This document shows positions 14,509 through 20,576 of a DNA stretch of 20,576 nt, in pieces. The notes beneath the pieces were generated by a model that saw nothing but the letters and a program-made list of their open reading frames with translations, was not told the origin of the DNA and did not search any database. The translations under genes and the position numbers were made by a program. Within the stretch, counting starts at the first letter, position 1. The number at the start of each line of letters is the position of its first letter. Source of the stretch: G039029935 sp039029935 (lineage in GTDB: Bacteria; Chloroflexota; Anaerolineae; Caldilineales; Caldilineaceae); assembly GCA_039029935.1 (NCBI GenBank), contig JBCCFC010000063.1, forward strand, positions 1 through 20,576, in the 5' to 3' direction.

Positions 14509-16579
14509 TCCCCAGTCGAATGTCATCTGGTGGTATATTAAGATGATCAAACAACCGTCGTGCCACCAAGCTAAAGGTTGGCGCAGCCGTATACGCCGCC
14601 CAGGGGCTGATGTTGGGATCGGGGCGTTCAAGTTTGATCAACATGACAAACTGGGGATCATCTGCCGGTGCGAACCCGACAAAACTCACAATGGTTTCGT
14701 CTTCTGCGTAACCCGTTTCGGTTGGAATTTGTGCTGTCCCACTCTTGCCTGCTATCGTGTAGCCTGAAACCCTCGCTGCTTTATTACCAAATTTCACAAC
14801 ACTGACCATCATATCCGTCATCTCTTGTGAAGTCTTTGGCGATATGGCTGGTTGCCGCACAGTTGGCTCCGTGTGTTTAACCTGCTCGTTCCAGATGCGC
14901 GTGTCCACAATGTGTGGTTGCATCAACTTGCCGCCATTGGCAATCGCCGCCGTTGCGTTAATCATCTGCAACGGCGTCACCGCAAGCCCTTGACCAAAAC
15001 TGTTGGTCCCCAAATCGGATACACTCCAATCTTCGTGACCAGGCTTTTTGAGTAGCCCGTTGATTTCACCAGCCAGATCAACACCGGTTGTTGTACCAAA
15101 TCCAAAGCGTCGCACGTAGCGATAAAATTGTTCGCTACCCGTTTTTTCGGCAACCTGCGCCGTCACCACATTCAACGAACGAATCAACGCTTGGGTGACA
15201 TCCGTTTCGCCAATGGAGGAACGATTGCTGTTGAAAATGGGGCGACCACCCACAAAAATAACACCCATATCGACAAACGATGTTGTGGGCGTAATGACTT
15301 CTGTATCTAGCCCGGCTGCCATCGTGATAATTTTGAAAATAGACCCTGGTTCATACTGCTCGCTGACAGATGGGTTGGCGAATCGTCTGAGACTATCCGC
15401 AGAATACTCACTATACTTATTGGGGTTATAGTCCGGCCAATTGGCTAATCCCAGAATTGCCCCTGTATCGGGTTCCATCACAATAATGCTGCCACGTTCA
15501 GCTCTGTAACGTGCCAGTGCATGTTTCAGTTCATCCTCAATGATCCACTGAACAGTGCGATCAATCGTCAAGACCAAGTCTTTGCCCGCTGGTGAAGGTA
15601 CAAACCGTCGGATGTTCATCCCCAATGAATCGATGTCGTCGTCTACTTTCCCCGTCAAGCCAACACCGCGCCGCTGTAAAAAGTTATCATAGTATCCTTC
15701 GACACCGTAAAAGCCTTGCCGGTCGGTATTCACCAACCCCAGCACTTGGCTGGCAAGCGTTCCTTGTGGATAGTAGCGTGATGGTTTTGGTGTGATGTGG
15801 ATATGCTGCCAGTTGGCGATGCGTTGGCTCAAATTGCCTGTCGCGACAGTGGCCCCGGTCGTTACATCTGTTGAGGCAACGGCTTCACCCTCAAGCTCTT
15901 TTCGCAATAAGTCTCGGTACTCGTCCAGCACCCGCCCCTGCGCCATCGTAATCTCATCTTGCAGTCGCACATAGGCTTGCTCTTTGTTGGCGTCCAGCAA
16001 ATCCCATATCGCCTGCACATCTAACGATAGCAGCCTACCAAGCTCTTGAGCAATGTGTAAACGAAGCTCATCGTCAATCAGATTGGGTGTGGCCGAAAGC
16101 TCATAGGAAAAGTGATCTGCGGCCAAAATTTCGCCATCGCGATCAACGATAATGCCTCTAGGCTCAACAGCATCACCCACAATAAATGCCCCTTGACGGA
16201 GACGATCTAGCTTGCTGGGTCCAAAAAGCACATGATTAAACAACTGGCTGAGGACAATGAGCGTCAACAAGAGAAACGCTCCAGCGACAGACCCAAATCG
16301 CCAGAGCGTTCTTGTTGGTGGCTGCGTGGATTTGGCCGATGTGTGTACTGATGTATATGTTGTGTTCGATGCGTGTGTACTAGAATCGACAGTGGCAGAT
16401 ATAGGCTGACCTATCAAGCCTGTTTCAGTGTTTTCGTTGCGTACCGTTGAGTCCGCAGTTTGTGGATAGGGGGATGCAGGAATATCTGGACCTCTGTTGT
16501 GCAAGTCTTGATAATGTGTGTTGTGTGTGATATTTCTCTGTACAGAACTTTGCTGTACAGGATTCTGCTTGTGTGCCAT
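14495..16579 (-). CDS. pbpB: Septal peptidoglycan transpeptidase (class B PBP, PBP2/FtsI family)
   Basis: This enzyme cross-links septal peptidoglycan as FtsW's partner. The 694 residues hold a cytoplasmic Ser/Thr/Asn/Gln-rich N-terminus of about 90 residues, one membrane helix (about 93-117), and a pedestal domain beginning VEPRGIIVDRDGEILA (about 138-153). The transpeptidase domain follows, with SIFK (Ser413), SLN (468-470) and KSGT (612-615). YYPQGTLASQVLGLVN is also typical of the family. AAAAGG lies about 8 nt before the ATG. The low-complexity cytoplasmic tail is longer than in most FtsI proteins. No C-terminal PASTA domains are present. The terminal KSEE and stop are repeat-encoded. 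The gap to the ftsL-like gene carries the third Y-shaped element. Confidence 0.95.
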   Translation of the reverse strand: MAHKQNPVQQSSVQRNITHNTHYQDLHNRGPDIPASPYPQTADSTVRNENTETGLIGQPISATVDSSTHASNTTYTSVHTSAKSTQPPTRTLWRFGSVAGAFLLLTLIVLSQLFNHVLFGPSKLDRLRQGAFIVGDAVEPRGIIVDRDGEILAADHFSYELSATPNLIDDELRLHIAQELGRLLSLDVQAIWDLLDANKEQAYVRLQDEITMAQGRVLDEYRDLLRKELEGEAVASTDVTTGATVATGNLSQRIANWQHIHITPKPSRYYPQGTLASQVLGLVNTDRQGFYGVEGYYDNFLQRRGVGLTGKVDDDIDSLGMNIRRFVPSPAGKDLVLTIDRTVQWIIEDELKHALARYRAERGSIIVMEPDTGAILGLANWPDYNPNKYSEYSADSLRRFANPSVSEQYEPGSIFKIITMAAGLDTEVITPTTSFVDMGVIFVGGRPIFNSNRSSIGETDVTQALIRSLNVVTAQVAEKTGSEQFYRYVRRFGFGTTTGVDLAGEINGLLKKPGHEDWSVSDLGTNSFGQGLAVTPLQMINATAAIANGGKLMQPHIVDTRIWNEQVKHTEPTVRQPAISPKTSQEMTDMMVSVVKFGNKAARVSGYTIAGKSGTAQIPTETGYAEDETIVSFVGFAPADDPQFVMLIKLERPDPNISPWAAYTAAPTFSLVARRLFDHLNIPPDDIRLGKSEE

Positions 16580-16646
16580 TTTATATAGCCTTTTGACTTG
16601 GCTTACTATACCACCCGTTTATTAATCGAATAGGAACGTAGAAACC

Positions 16647-16695
16647 AGTAACACAGATTGGTTATCTGTGACGTAGGTAGCCAACCTGCGATACT
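16647..16695. repeat. Y-shaped 49-bp element, copy 3
   Basis: This is the same length and layout as the two copies near murC, in the ftsL-pbpB gap. It differs at three sites: AGTAAC in the outer arm (one mismatch), GTAGGT in the second hairpin (a G-U pair if RNA), and AGCCA in the loop. It is preceded by CGAATAGGAACG, and the change pattern leaves both hairpins able to fold. Confidence 0.85.
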
Positions 16696-16720
16696 GTCCT
16701 TTGTCTGGGTAGTATTGCAA

Positions 16721-17803
16721 TTAATCCCACCAAAGACGAACCCGTTCCTCTGTGTCCAGAATAAACCGTTGTAACCGATGCCCAATTGTCGTCTCGTTAT
16801 GAATGTATGTGCTTGGTTCTGTTTGCAGTTGCAATAACGAACTTGGCAGAATATCTATGTTCGGTGCAAGACCCATCTGTAGATTCGTACTTACATCCTG
16901 CATGGCGAACACATTCTGTGTATCTGCCGATTGTTGTGATGCTTGGGATGGCGTGGCTGGTACGAGGGAATCATCGACATCCACCACTGGTGCAACCTCC
17001 GTAGAGGATGTATTGGCAATCTCTTCCGTTATCCCCTCGTTCTCCGCAACGGCATCAATCTCAAAATTCATTGCCGGGATATCACCCAAGGCAATGTAGT
17101 GGCGTTCGGTTGCTGGTGCAAAATCCATGCTTAGGGCCCGTTCTTCAATGTCATTTAACGAACCACGCTGCGTTGTCCACCAAACAATCTCTGCATTTTC
17201 GCGCTCAATCGTGTCATAGGCTAGCTTTTGCTGTTCAATCGCCAATTCTGCCTGTAAAATTTGTAGTGACAATACTATATAGAGTGTGAAACCTGTTGTC
17301 ACCAACAATAACCCTGCACCAAAGCTGACAAAGGCACTAGCGGTCGTTGGCAATGGCACAAGGTCTGCTTGGGTTACACGCGCTATGGCCTGTAGGCGAC
17401 GACGAACCATTGTTTGTCTGTCAGCGGCATCACCCTGTATATGGCTGTGATATGCACCAAGCCATTTGGCAGAGAGTTGCTTATATTGTGTGAATACGGT
17501 GCGTGATAGATAGGCCAACACAACGGGTATATAGATTGTAAGCTTGTCTTTTAGCCATAGAAGCAGACTGATCAATCCTTGGAGGAGGATTCCCCCCCAA
17601 TGACGAACACGACTACTAACAGAGTCAGTCCGACGAGATACCGTACCCTGAGCACGTCGTTGATACGAGCCTTTTGCATAGGACCCAGCCGTGCCATATC
17701 TTTGGTGCGATGATGTCATAGATGTGTTTGAGGCGTTTACGTGTGTGTTTTGTTCTCGCCAGTGTGATTCAATCTTTTGTTCTTCAATCATTATCTCAAT
17801 CAT
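16721..17803 (-). CDS. Enlarged FtsL/DivIC-like divisome protein
   Basis: 360 residues. The recognisable core is residues 157-240: a membrane helix (FGAGLLLVTTGFTLYIVLSL), then a short coiled coil (about 181-208), then SLNDIEERALSMDFAPATERHYIALGD. That helix, coil and IEERA-x-M-x-P arrangement is typical of FtsL, as is the place between rsmH and pbpB. FtsL proteins are usually near 100-120 residues. Here about 150 residues precede the core, basic at first with a second hydrophobic stretch at about 72-100. About 120 residues of acidic, Ser/Thr/Gln-rich low complexity follow it. The start is uncertain: ATG 17803 or ATG 17791, neither with a strong ribosome site. The family call is by architecture and context. 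Confidence 0.72.
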   Translation of the reverse strand: MIEIMIEEQKIESHWREQNTHVNASNTSMTSSHQRYGTAGSYAKGSYQRRAQGTVSRRTDSVSSRVRHWGGILLQGLISLLLWLKDKLTIYIPVVLAYLSRTVFTQYKQLSAKWLGAYHSHIQGDAADRQTMVRRRLQAIARVTQADLVPLPTTASAFVSFGAGLLLVTTGFTLYIVLSLQILQAELAIEQQKLAYDTIERENAEIVWWTTQRGSLNDIEERALSMDFAPATERHYIALGDIPAMNFEIDAVAENEGITEEIANTSSTEVAPVVDVDDSLVPATPSQASQQSADTQNVFAMQDVSTNLQMGLAPNIDILPSSLLQLQTEPSTYIHNETTIGHRLQRFILDTEERVRLWWD

Positions 17804-17839
17804 TTCTGATATTGAAATTTAATAGTGAATGACAAACTA

Positions 17840-18964
17840 TCAACTTTCAACGATCAACTCTTCACTTATAACTTTCATCGCAATCCGCAATTTAGCAGAG
17901 CGGCTACGTGGGTTTTCGGAAACCTCAGCAGTGCTTGGCACAATCGGTTTGCGTGTCACCAATTTTAATGTTGGCGTTCGTTCATACCCACCATATAGAT
18001 GGGATGGGTCTTGAACATACTCCCTCGCCTCTTGCTGCATCCATTGCTTGACAATTCTGTCTTCGAGGCTATGGAAACTGATGACCGCAATACGCCCACC
18101 GGGTTTCAACAGGTCTAGTGATGTATGTAAGACTCGTTCAAGCTGGACTAATTCTTGATTGACAGCAATACGTAGTGCTTGAAACGTTTTGGTAGCTGGA
18201 TGAATGCGTTTGCTCTGATTTTTTTTACCTTGAACTTTTTTACCCAGAGCTTTTTTACCCAGGCTTTTCTTGCCAACCGCTTTTGCCACAAGCTGTGCCA
18301 ACATCTCTGTGGTTGTAATGGCCTGCTGTTGACGATGTTGCACCAATACACGAGCAATACGCCGACTTTGTCGCTCATCCCCATAGCGATATAAAATGTC
18401 TGCAAGTTCCACTTCGTCCCAGTGGTTTACAATATCTGCTGCACTGATTTCCTGCGCCGGGTCAAAACGCATATCCAACGGACCATCATGCATAAACGAG
18501 AATCCCCGCATCGCTGTTTCAAGCTGAAAGCTACTGATCCCCAAATCAAGTAAAATACCATCGACATCCACAAAGTTGTTTGCCTGGGCAATGGACGCCA
18601 AATCGCCAAAATTACCTTGATGGAGCAACAGCCGTCTGTTGTTTACGGCTGTCTGCAATCTTTGTTCGACTCGACGAATGGCTGCTGGGTCTGCATCTAC
18701 GCCCAAAACAATCCCATTGGGTACGGACGCTGCTAGCATGTGTTGTGTATGACCACCGCCGCCTAGTGTACAGTCAATGAGCCTTGCCCCCGAAGAAATC
18801 GCCAACCCATCCAACACCTCATTGAGCAACACAGGCATATGCGTTGTCTCAAGCGGGTCTGGTGCAATCGCTTGGTTTGCTGACCCCACTTGGTTGAACC
18901 CTATCTGGTTGAACCCTATCCGGTTAGACGCTATCTGATTGGCTCCGATCTGGTGGGGCTTCAT
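17840..18964 (-). CDS. rsmH: 16S rRNA m4C1402 methyltransferase RsmH (MraW)
   Basis: RsmH methylates C1402 of 16S rRNA with S-adenosylmethionine. The 374 residues show MPVLLNEVLDGL (43-54), the SAM loop DCTLGGGGHT (64-73), DGILLDLGISSFQLE, GPLDMRFD (161-168), HPATKTFQALRIAVN and ISFHSLEDRIVK (295-306). The protein is longer than usual because of two low-complexity insertions: NQIGF-type pentapeptides at 4-28, and a Lys-rich GKKSLGKKALGKK run at 230-252 between the core and HPAT. Both are encoded by 15-bp tandem repeats. The ATG directly abuts the mraZ stop. A shorter protein beginning at Met43 (18838) is possible, since homologues begin near there. The C-terminal VISEELIVES is read from repeat-like AGTTGA DNA. 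Confidence 0.95.
   Translation of the reverse strand: MKPHQIGANQIASNRIGFNQIGFNQVGSANQAIAPDPLETTHMPVLLNEVLDGLAISSGARLIDCTLGGGGHTQHMLAASVPNGIVLGVDADPAAIRRVEQRLQTAVNNRRLLLHQGNFGDLASIAQANNFVDVDGILLDLGISSFQLETAMRGFSFMHDGPLDMRFDPAQEISAADIVNHWDEVELADILYRYGDERQSRRIARVLVQHRQQQAITTTEMLAQLVAKAVGKKSLGKKALGKKVQGKKNQSKRIHPATKTFQALRIAVNQELVQLERVLHTSLDLLKPGGRIAVISFHSLEDRIVKQWMQQEAREYVQDPSHLYGGYERTPTLKLVTRKPIVPSTAEVSENPRSRSAKLRIAMKVISEELIVES
18221..18280 (-). repeat. 15-bp in-frame tandem repeat encoding GKK units in rsmH
   Basis: Four units: TTTTTTACCTTGAAC, TTTTTTACCCAGAGC, TTTTTTACCCAGGCT and TTTCTTGCCAACCGC. On the coding strand each gives GKK plus two residues, with runs of six to eight A that could promote slippage. 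Confidence 0.88.
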
Positions 18965-18965
18965 C
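18891..18965 (-). repeat. 15-bp in-frame tandem repeat at the rsmH start
   Basis: Five 15-bp units begin exactly at the start codon region: TGGTTGAACCCTATC (twice), CGGTTAGACGCTATC, TGATTGGCTCCGATC and TGGTGGGGCTTCATC. They encode N-Q-I-G-F-like pentapeptides. Divergence increases towards the ATG. Confidence 0.88.
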
Positions 18966-19399
18966 TATATACCCAATGCCTCAAAGAGGTCTTCATCCAA
19001 CCCATCTTGCTCAAGCTGTTGCAACACTTGTTCATCCCACAGTTCTGGGTTCCAAAGCTCAATAAATGTGTTCATGCCAGCAAGCACAGTGGATCCATCA
19101 ATTTGTGCAAATTTTCGCAATCGTTGGCTCAACAAAATACGGCCCTGTTTATCAAGCATCAAATCCTCAGCACCACTAAACAGCACACGGCGTAAAAGTG
19201 CAGATTGTCGGTTTGCCAAAGGCAGCTCACTAATCCGTTTTGCCAGCACCTCCCACTCAGCCATTGGGTAGAGTAACAGACATTTGCCTGATGGATTGCG
19301 CGTGACAACCAGTCCTTGTTTGAGTTGTTCCCGGTATTTGGCGGGGAGCGTCAATCGCCCCTTGCTATCCAAATTGTGTGTAAATTCACCCAGAAACAT
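18965..19399 (-). CDS. mraZ: Transcriptional regulator MraZ
   Basis: MraZ is the AbrB-fold DNA-binding regulator that heads dcw clusters and binds repeated TGGG boxes in its own promoter. With the ATG at 19399 it has 144 residues, the usual length, and begins MFLGEFTHNLDSKGRLTLPAKY as family members do. Two half domains each carry a D-x3-R motif: DSKGR (about 11-15) and DKQGR (near 83). An upstream TTG/ATG at 19438 would add 13 residues with no family match. The ribosome site is weak (AAGG about 13 nt or ACGAG 4 nt upstream). The stop abuts the rsmH start. Operator boxes and a promoter lie about 110-160 bp upstream, supporting autoregulation. Confidence 0.95.
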   Translation of the reverse strand: MFLGEFTHNLDSKGRLTLPAKYREQLKQGLVVTRNPSGKCLLLYPMAEWEVLAKRISELPLANRQSALLRRVLFSGAEDLMLDKQGRILLSQRLRKFAQIDGSTVLAGMNTFIELWNPELWDEQVLQQLEQDGLDEDLFEALGI

Positions 19400-19506
19400 A
19401 ATACTCGTTACGACCTTACTTAGTTCGGCATAGAACACATTCGCGTTGAGTTGGCAAATATTGTTAGGAAATTGGCGATACGTCTACCATTTTCTAGGTA
19501 TATTTC

Positions 19507-19543
19507 ACCACTTTCCCCCACTTTCTCCCACATTGTACCCCAC
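19507..19543 (-). promoter_or_regulatory. MraZ operator boxes
   Basis: On the minus strand GTGGGG, GTGGGA, GTGGGG and GTGGTG occur in a row. The last three are exactly 10 bp apart (minus-strand first bases at 19531, 19521 and 19511) and the first is 12 bp before them (19543). Known MraZ sites are TGGG-type boxes at 10-bp spacing. The set covers the -10 region and the likely transcription start, which suits repression. Confidence 0.8.
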
Positions 19544-19560
19544 TATTTTTCATTTGTCCA
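19532..19560 (-). promoter_or_regulatory. mraZ operon promoter
   Basis: The minus strand reads TGGACA (19560-19555), a 17-bp spacer, then TACAAT (19537-19532). These are five-of-six matches to -35 and -10 consensus at optimal spacing, with an A/T-rich stretch upstream. The start would be near 19525, leaving about 125 nt of leader before mraZ. Confidence 0.7.
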
Positions 19561-19704
19561 CCCTTCATTAAGTTTAATTTGGGTTTTAACCTAGAAAAAT
19601 TTTGGTTATTTTGGGATTTTTGCATGGTAGCTTACGTTTTTATCTTATGTAATGATGTATAATGAGAGGTGAATCATTGGACGAAATAGAATAAAGTGAA
19701 TGAA

Positions 19705-19720
19705 AAGCACATTTGTGCTT
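19705..19720. repeat. 16-bp palindrome AAGCACA-TT-TGTGCTT
   Basis: Perfect 7-bp arms around TT. It has only a short T run on the minus strand, so it is a weak terminator candidate at best. A protein-binding site is equally possible. Confidence 0.45.
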
Positions 19721-19741
19721 ACCCTTAGACATTGTAGTAAT

Positions 19742-19760
19742 TGTTCAGAACATCTGAACA
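19742..19760. promoter_or_regulatory. 19-bp palindrome, possible operator
   Basis: TGTTCAG-AACAT-CTGAACA has perfect 7-bp arms and lies 41 bp upstream of the -35 of the + strand promoter. That position fits an activator or repressor site. The regulator is unknown. Confidence 0.45.
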
Positions 19761-19801
19761 TAATTAAATGCACAGAATTTTTCATAAAAAGGTAAAAACT
19801 G

Positions 19802-19830
19802 TTGACAGATAAAATTGGCTGTGGTATACT
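19802..19830 (+). promoter_or_regulatory. Strong sigma-70-type promoter facing away from mraZ
   Basis: TTGACA, a 17-bp spacer and TATACT: six of six and five of six matches at ideal spacing. Transcription would begin near 19837 and run to the right, where no convincing gene lies within the window. Confidence 0.7.
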
Positions 19831-20192
19831 TCTTTTTTGCGCAGTCAAATTTTAACTATCTGGTTGCCCACTAATTTATCCATCACATTCATAAAAAAAC
19901 GCGTGAAGTGCAAACCTGGCAGCAAAACAACCACCAGTAAATTGGTATAGAACGTTTACAGTGAATGCTATTGTAGTAAATACTGTTGTTTTGAATATTG
20001 TTGTGTTGCCAACAAAATTAAGTAACAATAGATAAATTAACTTCTTTGATTAAGTTTATAATCATCAAAAAAATTATCACTAGGAAATGCCCCAGTGTGC
20101 TGAGATTCTGTAGGAAATCTTGACTTATTCATTTTTTTTGCAGAGTTATGTATATATTTAGCAAATCCTAGTGTATTGTGAGATACCAAATC

Positions 20193-20260
20193 AGACACCA
20201 ATATAGACAGGTAAGGTCAATCGCAAGGAAGCGTGGCTATACCTGTCTATAATGGTGTCT
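20193..20260. repeat. Long hairpin, 20-21 bp stem
   Basis: GACACCAATATAGACAGGTA (20194-20213) pairs with TACCTGTCTATAATGGTGTC (20240-20259) at 19 of 20 positions, plus one further A-T pair, around a 26-nt loop. No T tract follows on either strand. It may be part of an RNA, the end of a mobile element, or a dispersed palindrome. Confidence 0.75.
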
Positions 20261-20426
20261 TGTTGTCCTTATATATTGACACGATTGTACTACCATCACT
20301 GTACCATCAACACTGTCTTCCTTCTATTGATAATGAAGTTTGGGTTTAGACTGTGTGATTTAGTTGGCTGTTTAATCAATAGCAATTATTCAAAATCATT
20401 TTAATACACAAGGCATAGTTCCTAAA

Positions 20427-20576
20427 TCTATGGTGTTTTATCCATAGACAAGGAGCTAACAGAGAGCTACAATGTAGCAGCAGTTAGATAGGTCAGCACA
20501 CCTTCAGATGTGGTTCCAGTCGGTCGCTCTGTGGCTCAGGATTAAGGGTAGCGGAAACGTGAATGTGTTCTGAGCA
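20427..20576. ncRNA. Candidate structured RNA at the window edge (family unknown)
   Basis: This stretch is less AT-rich than its surroundings and holds successive self-complementary pairs: TCTATGG/CCATAGA (20427-20448), CTAAC/GTTAG enclosing GCTAC-AAT-GTAGC (20456-20487), CACA/TGTG (20497-20512) and GCTCAG/CTGAGC (20534-20575). No reading frame covers it. I do not recognise the family, and strand and ends are unknown. Short hairpins arise by chance, so this is only a candidate. Confidence 0.25.

Larger units (their letters stand above)
19440..20576. other. AT-rich gene-free region upstream of mraZ
   Basis: Over 1.1 kb there is no reading frame with a ribosome site or family motif. The base composition is visibly more AT-rich than the genes. 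It holds the mraZ promoter and operator, a + strand promoter at 19802, palindromes at 19705 and 19742, a long hairpin at 20193 and a structured stretch from 20427 to the edge. Confidence 0.8.

Noticed and set aside
19645..19848. 67-codon minus-strand reading frame
   Set aside because: It has a TTG start, no ribosome site and no motif, lies antisense over a strong promoter, and has the composition of random AT-rich DNA.
20214..20239. Resemblance of the hairpin loop to the SRP RNA tip (GGAAG near a GNRA-like loop)
   Set aside because: The CAGG strand and the conserved AGCAG on the opposite side are absent, and the internal loops do not match. GGAAGC alone is too short to call SRP RNA.
20252..20404. 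50-codon + strand reading frame
   Set aside because: It begins inside a hairpin arm, has no ribosome site, and its Cys/Tyr/Leu-rich product resembles nothing known.
19870..20450. TTATCCAT(C/A) strings as DnaA boxes of a replication origin
   Set aside because: There are only two, each with at least one mismatch, no cluster, and no dnaA or dnaN in view.
20531..20560. TGGCTCAGGAT similar to the start of 16S rRNA
   Set aside because: The near-invariant AGAGTTTGATC just before it is missing and the following bases diverge. A real 16S gene would match much further.

Overview
The window is almost entirely one co-directional division and cell wall (dcw) gene cluster, read right to left on the minus strand. 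It runs from mraZ near position 19400 to ftsA, which stops at position 32. In transcription order the genes are mraZ, rsmH (mraW), an enlarged ftsL-like gene, pbpB (ftsI), murF, mraY, murD, ftsW, murG, two CvpA-like membrane protein genes, murC, murB, ddl, ftsQ and ftsA. ftsZ would be expected next but would lie outside the window. murE, normally between pbpB and murF, is absent. All 16 genes have intact reading frames and family motifs, so this looks like a working chromosomal locus of a peptidoglycan-making bacterium.

No marker gene fixes the organism. The gene order, the presence of both ftsA and ftsQ, the extra CvpA-like pair and the abundant intergenic short repeats suggest a Chloroflexota-type bacterium (Anaerolineae or a relative). 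That assignment is inference from general knowledge, at about even odds.

The genes act together. MurB, MurC, MurD, MurF and Ddl build the UDP-MurNAc-pentapeptide. MraY and MurG turn it into lipid II at the membrane. FtsW and PbpB polymerise and cross-link it at the septum, with FtsQ, the FtsL-like protein and FtsA as divisome parts. MraZ and RsmH are the usual leading regulator and 16S rRNA methyltransferase. Upstream of mraZ is a -35/-10 promoter overlapped by 10-bp-spaced GTGGG boxes, the classic MraZ operator layout, so the cluster is probably autoregulated.

The unusual layer is the DNA between genes. Nearly every gap over about 70 bp is filled with repeats: arrays of 8-bp units, long inverted repeats, and a 49-bp element in three copies that can fold into a Y of two hairpins closed by an outer stem. 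In five genes (rsmH, pbpB, murD, murG, murC) the last codons and the stop lie inside this repeat DNA. rsmH also carries two separate in-frame 15-bp repeat arrays.

The right-hand 1.1 kb (19440-20576) is AT-rich and has no convincing gene. It holds the mraZ promoter, a near-consensus promoter pointing the other way (19802-19830), a 19-bp palindrome, a 20-bp-stem hairpin, and a less AT-rich terminal stretch with several hairpins. Together these make a candidate region for non-coding RNA.
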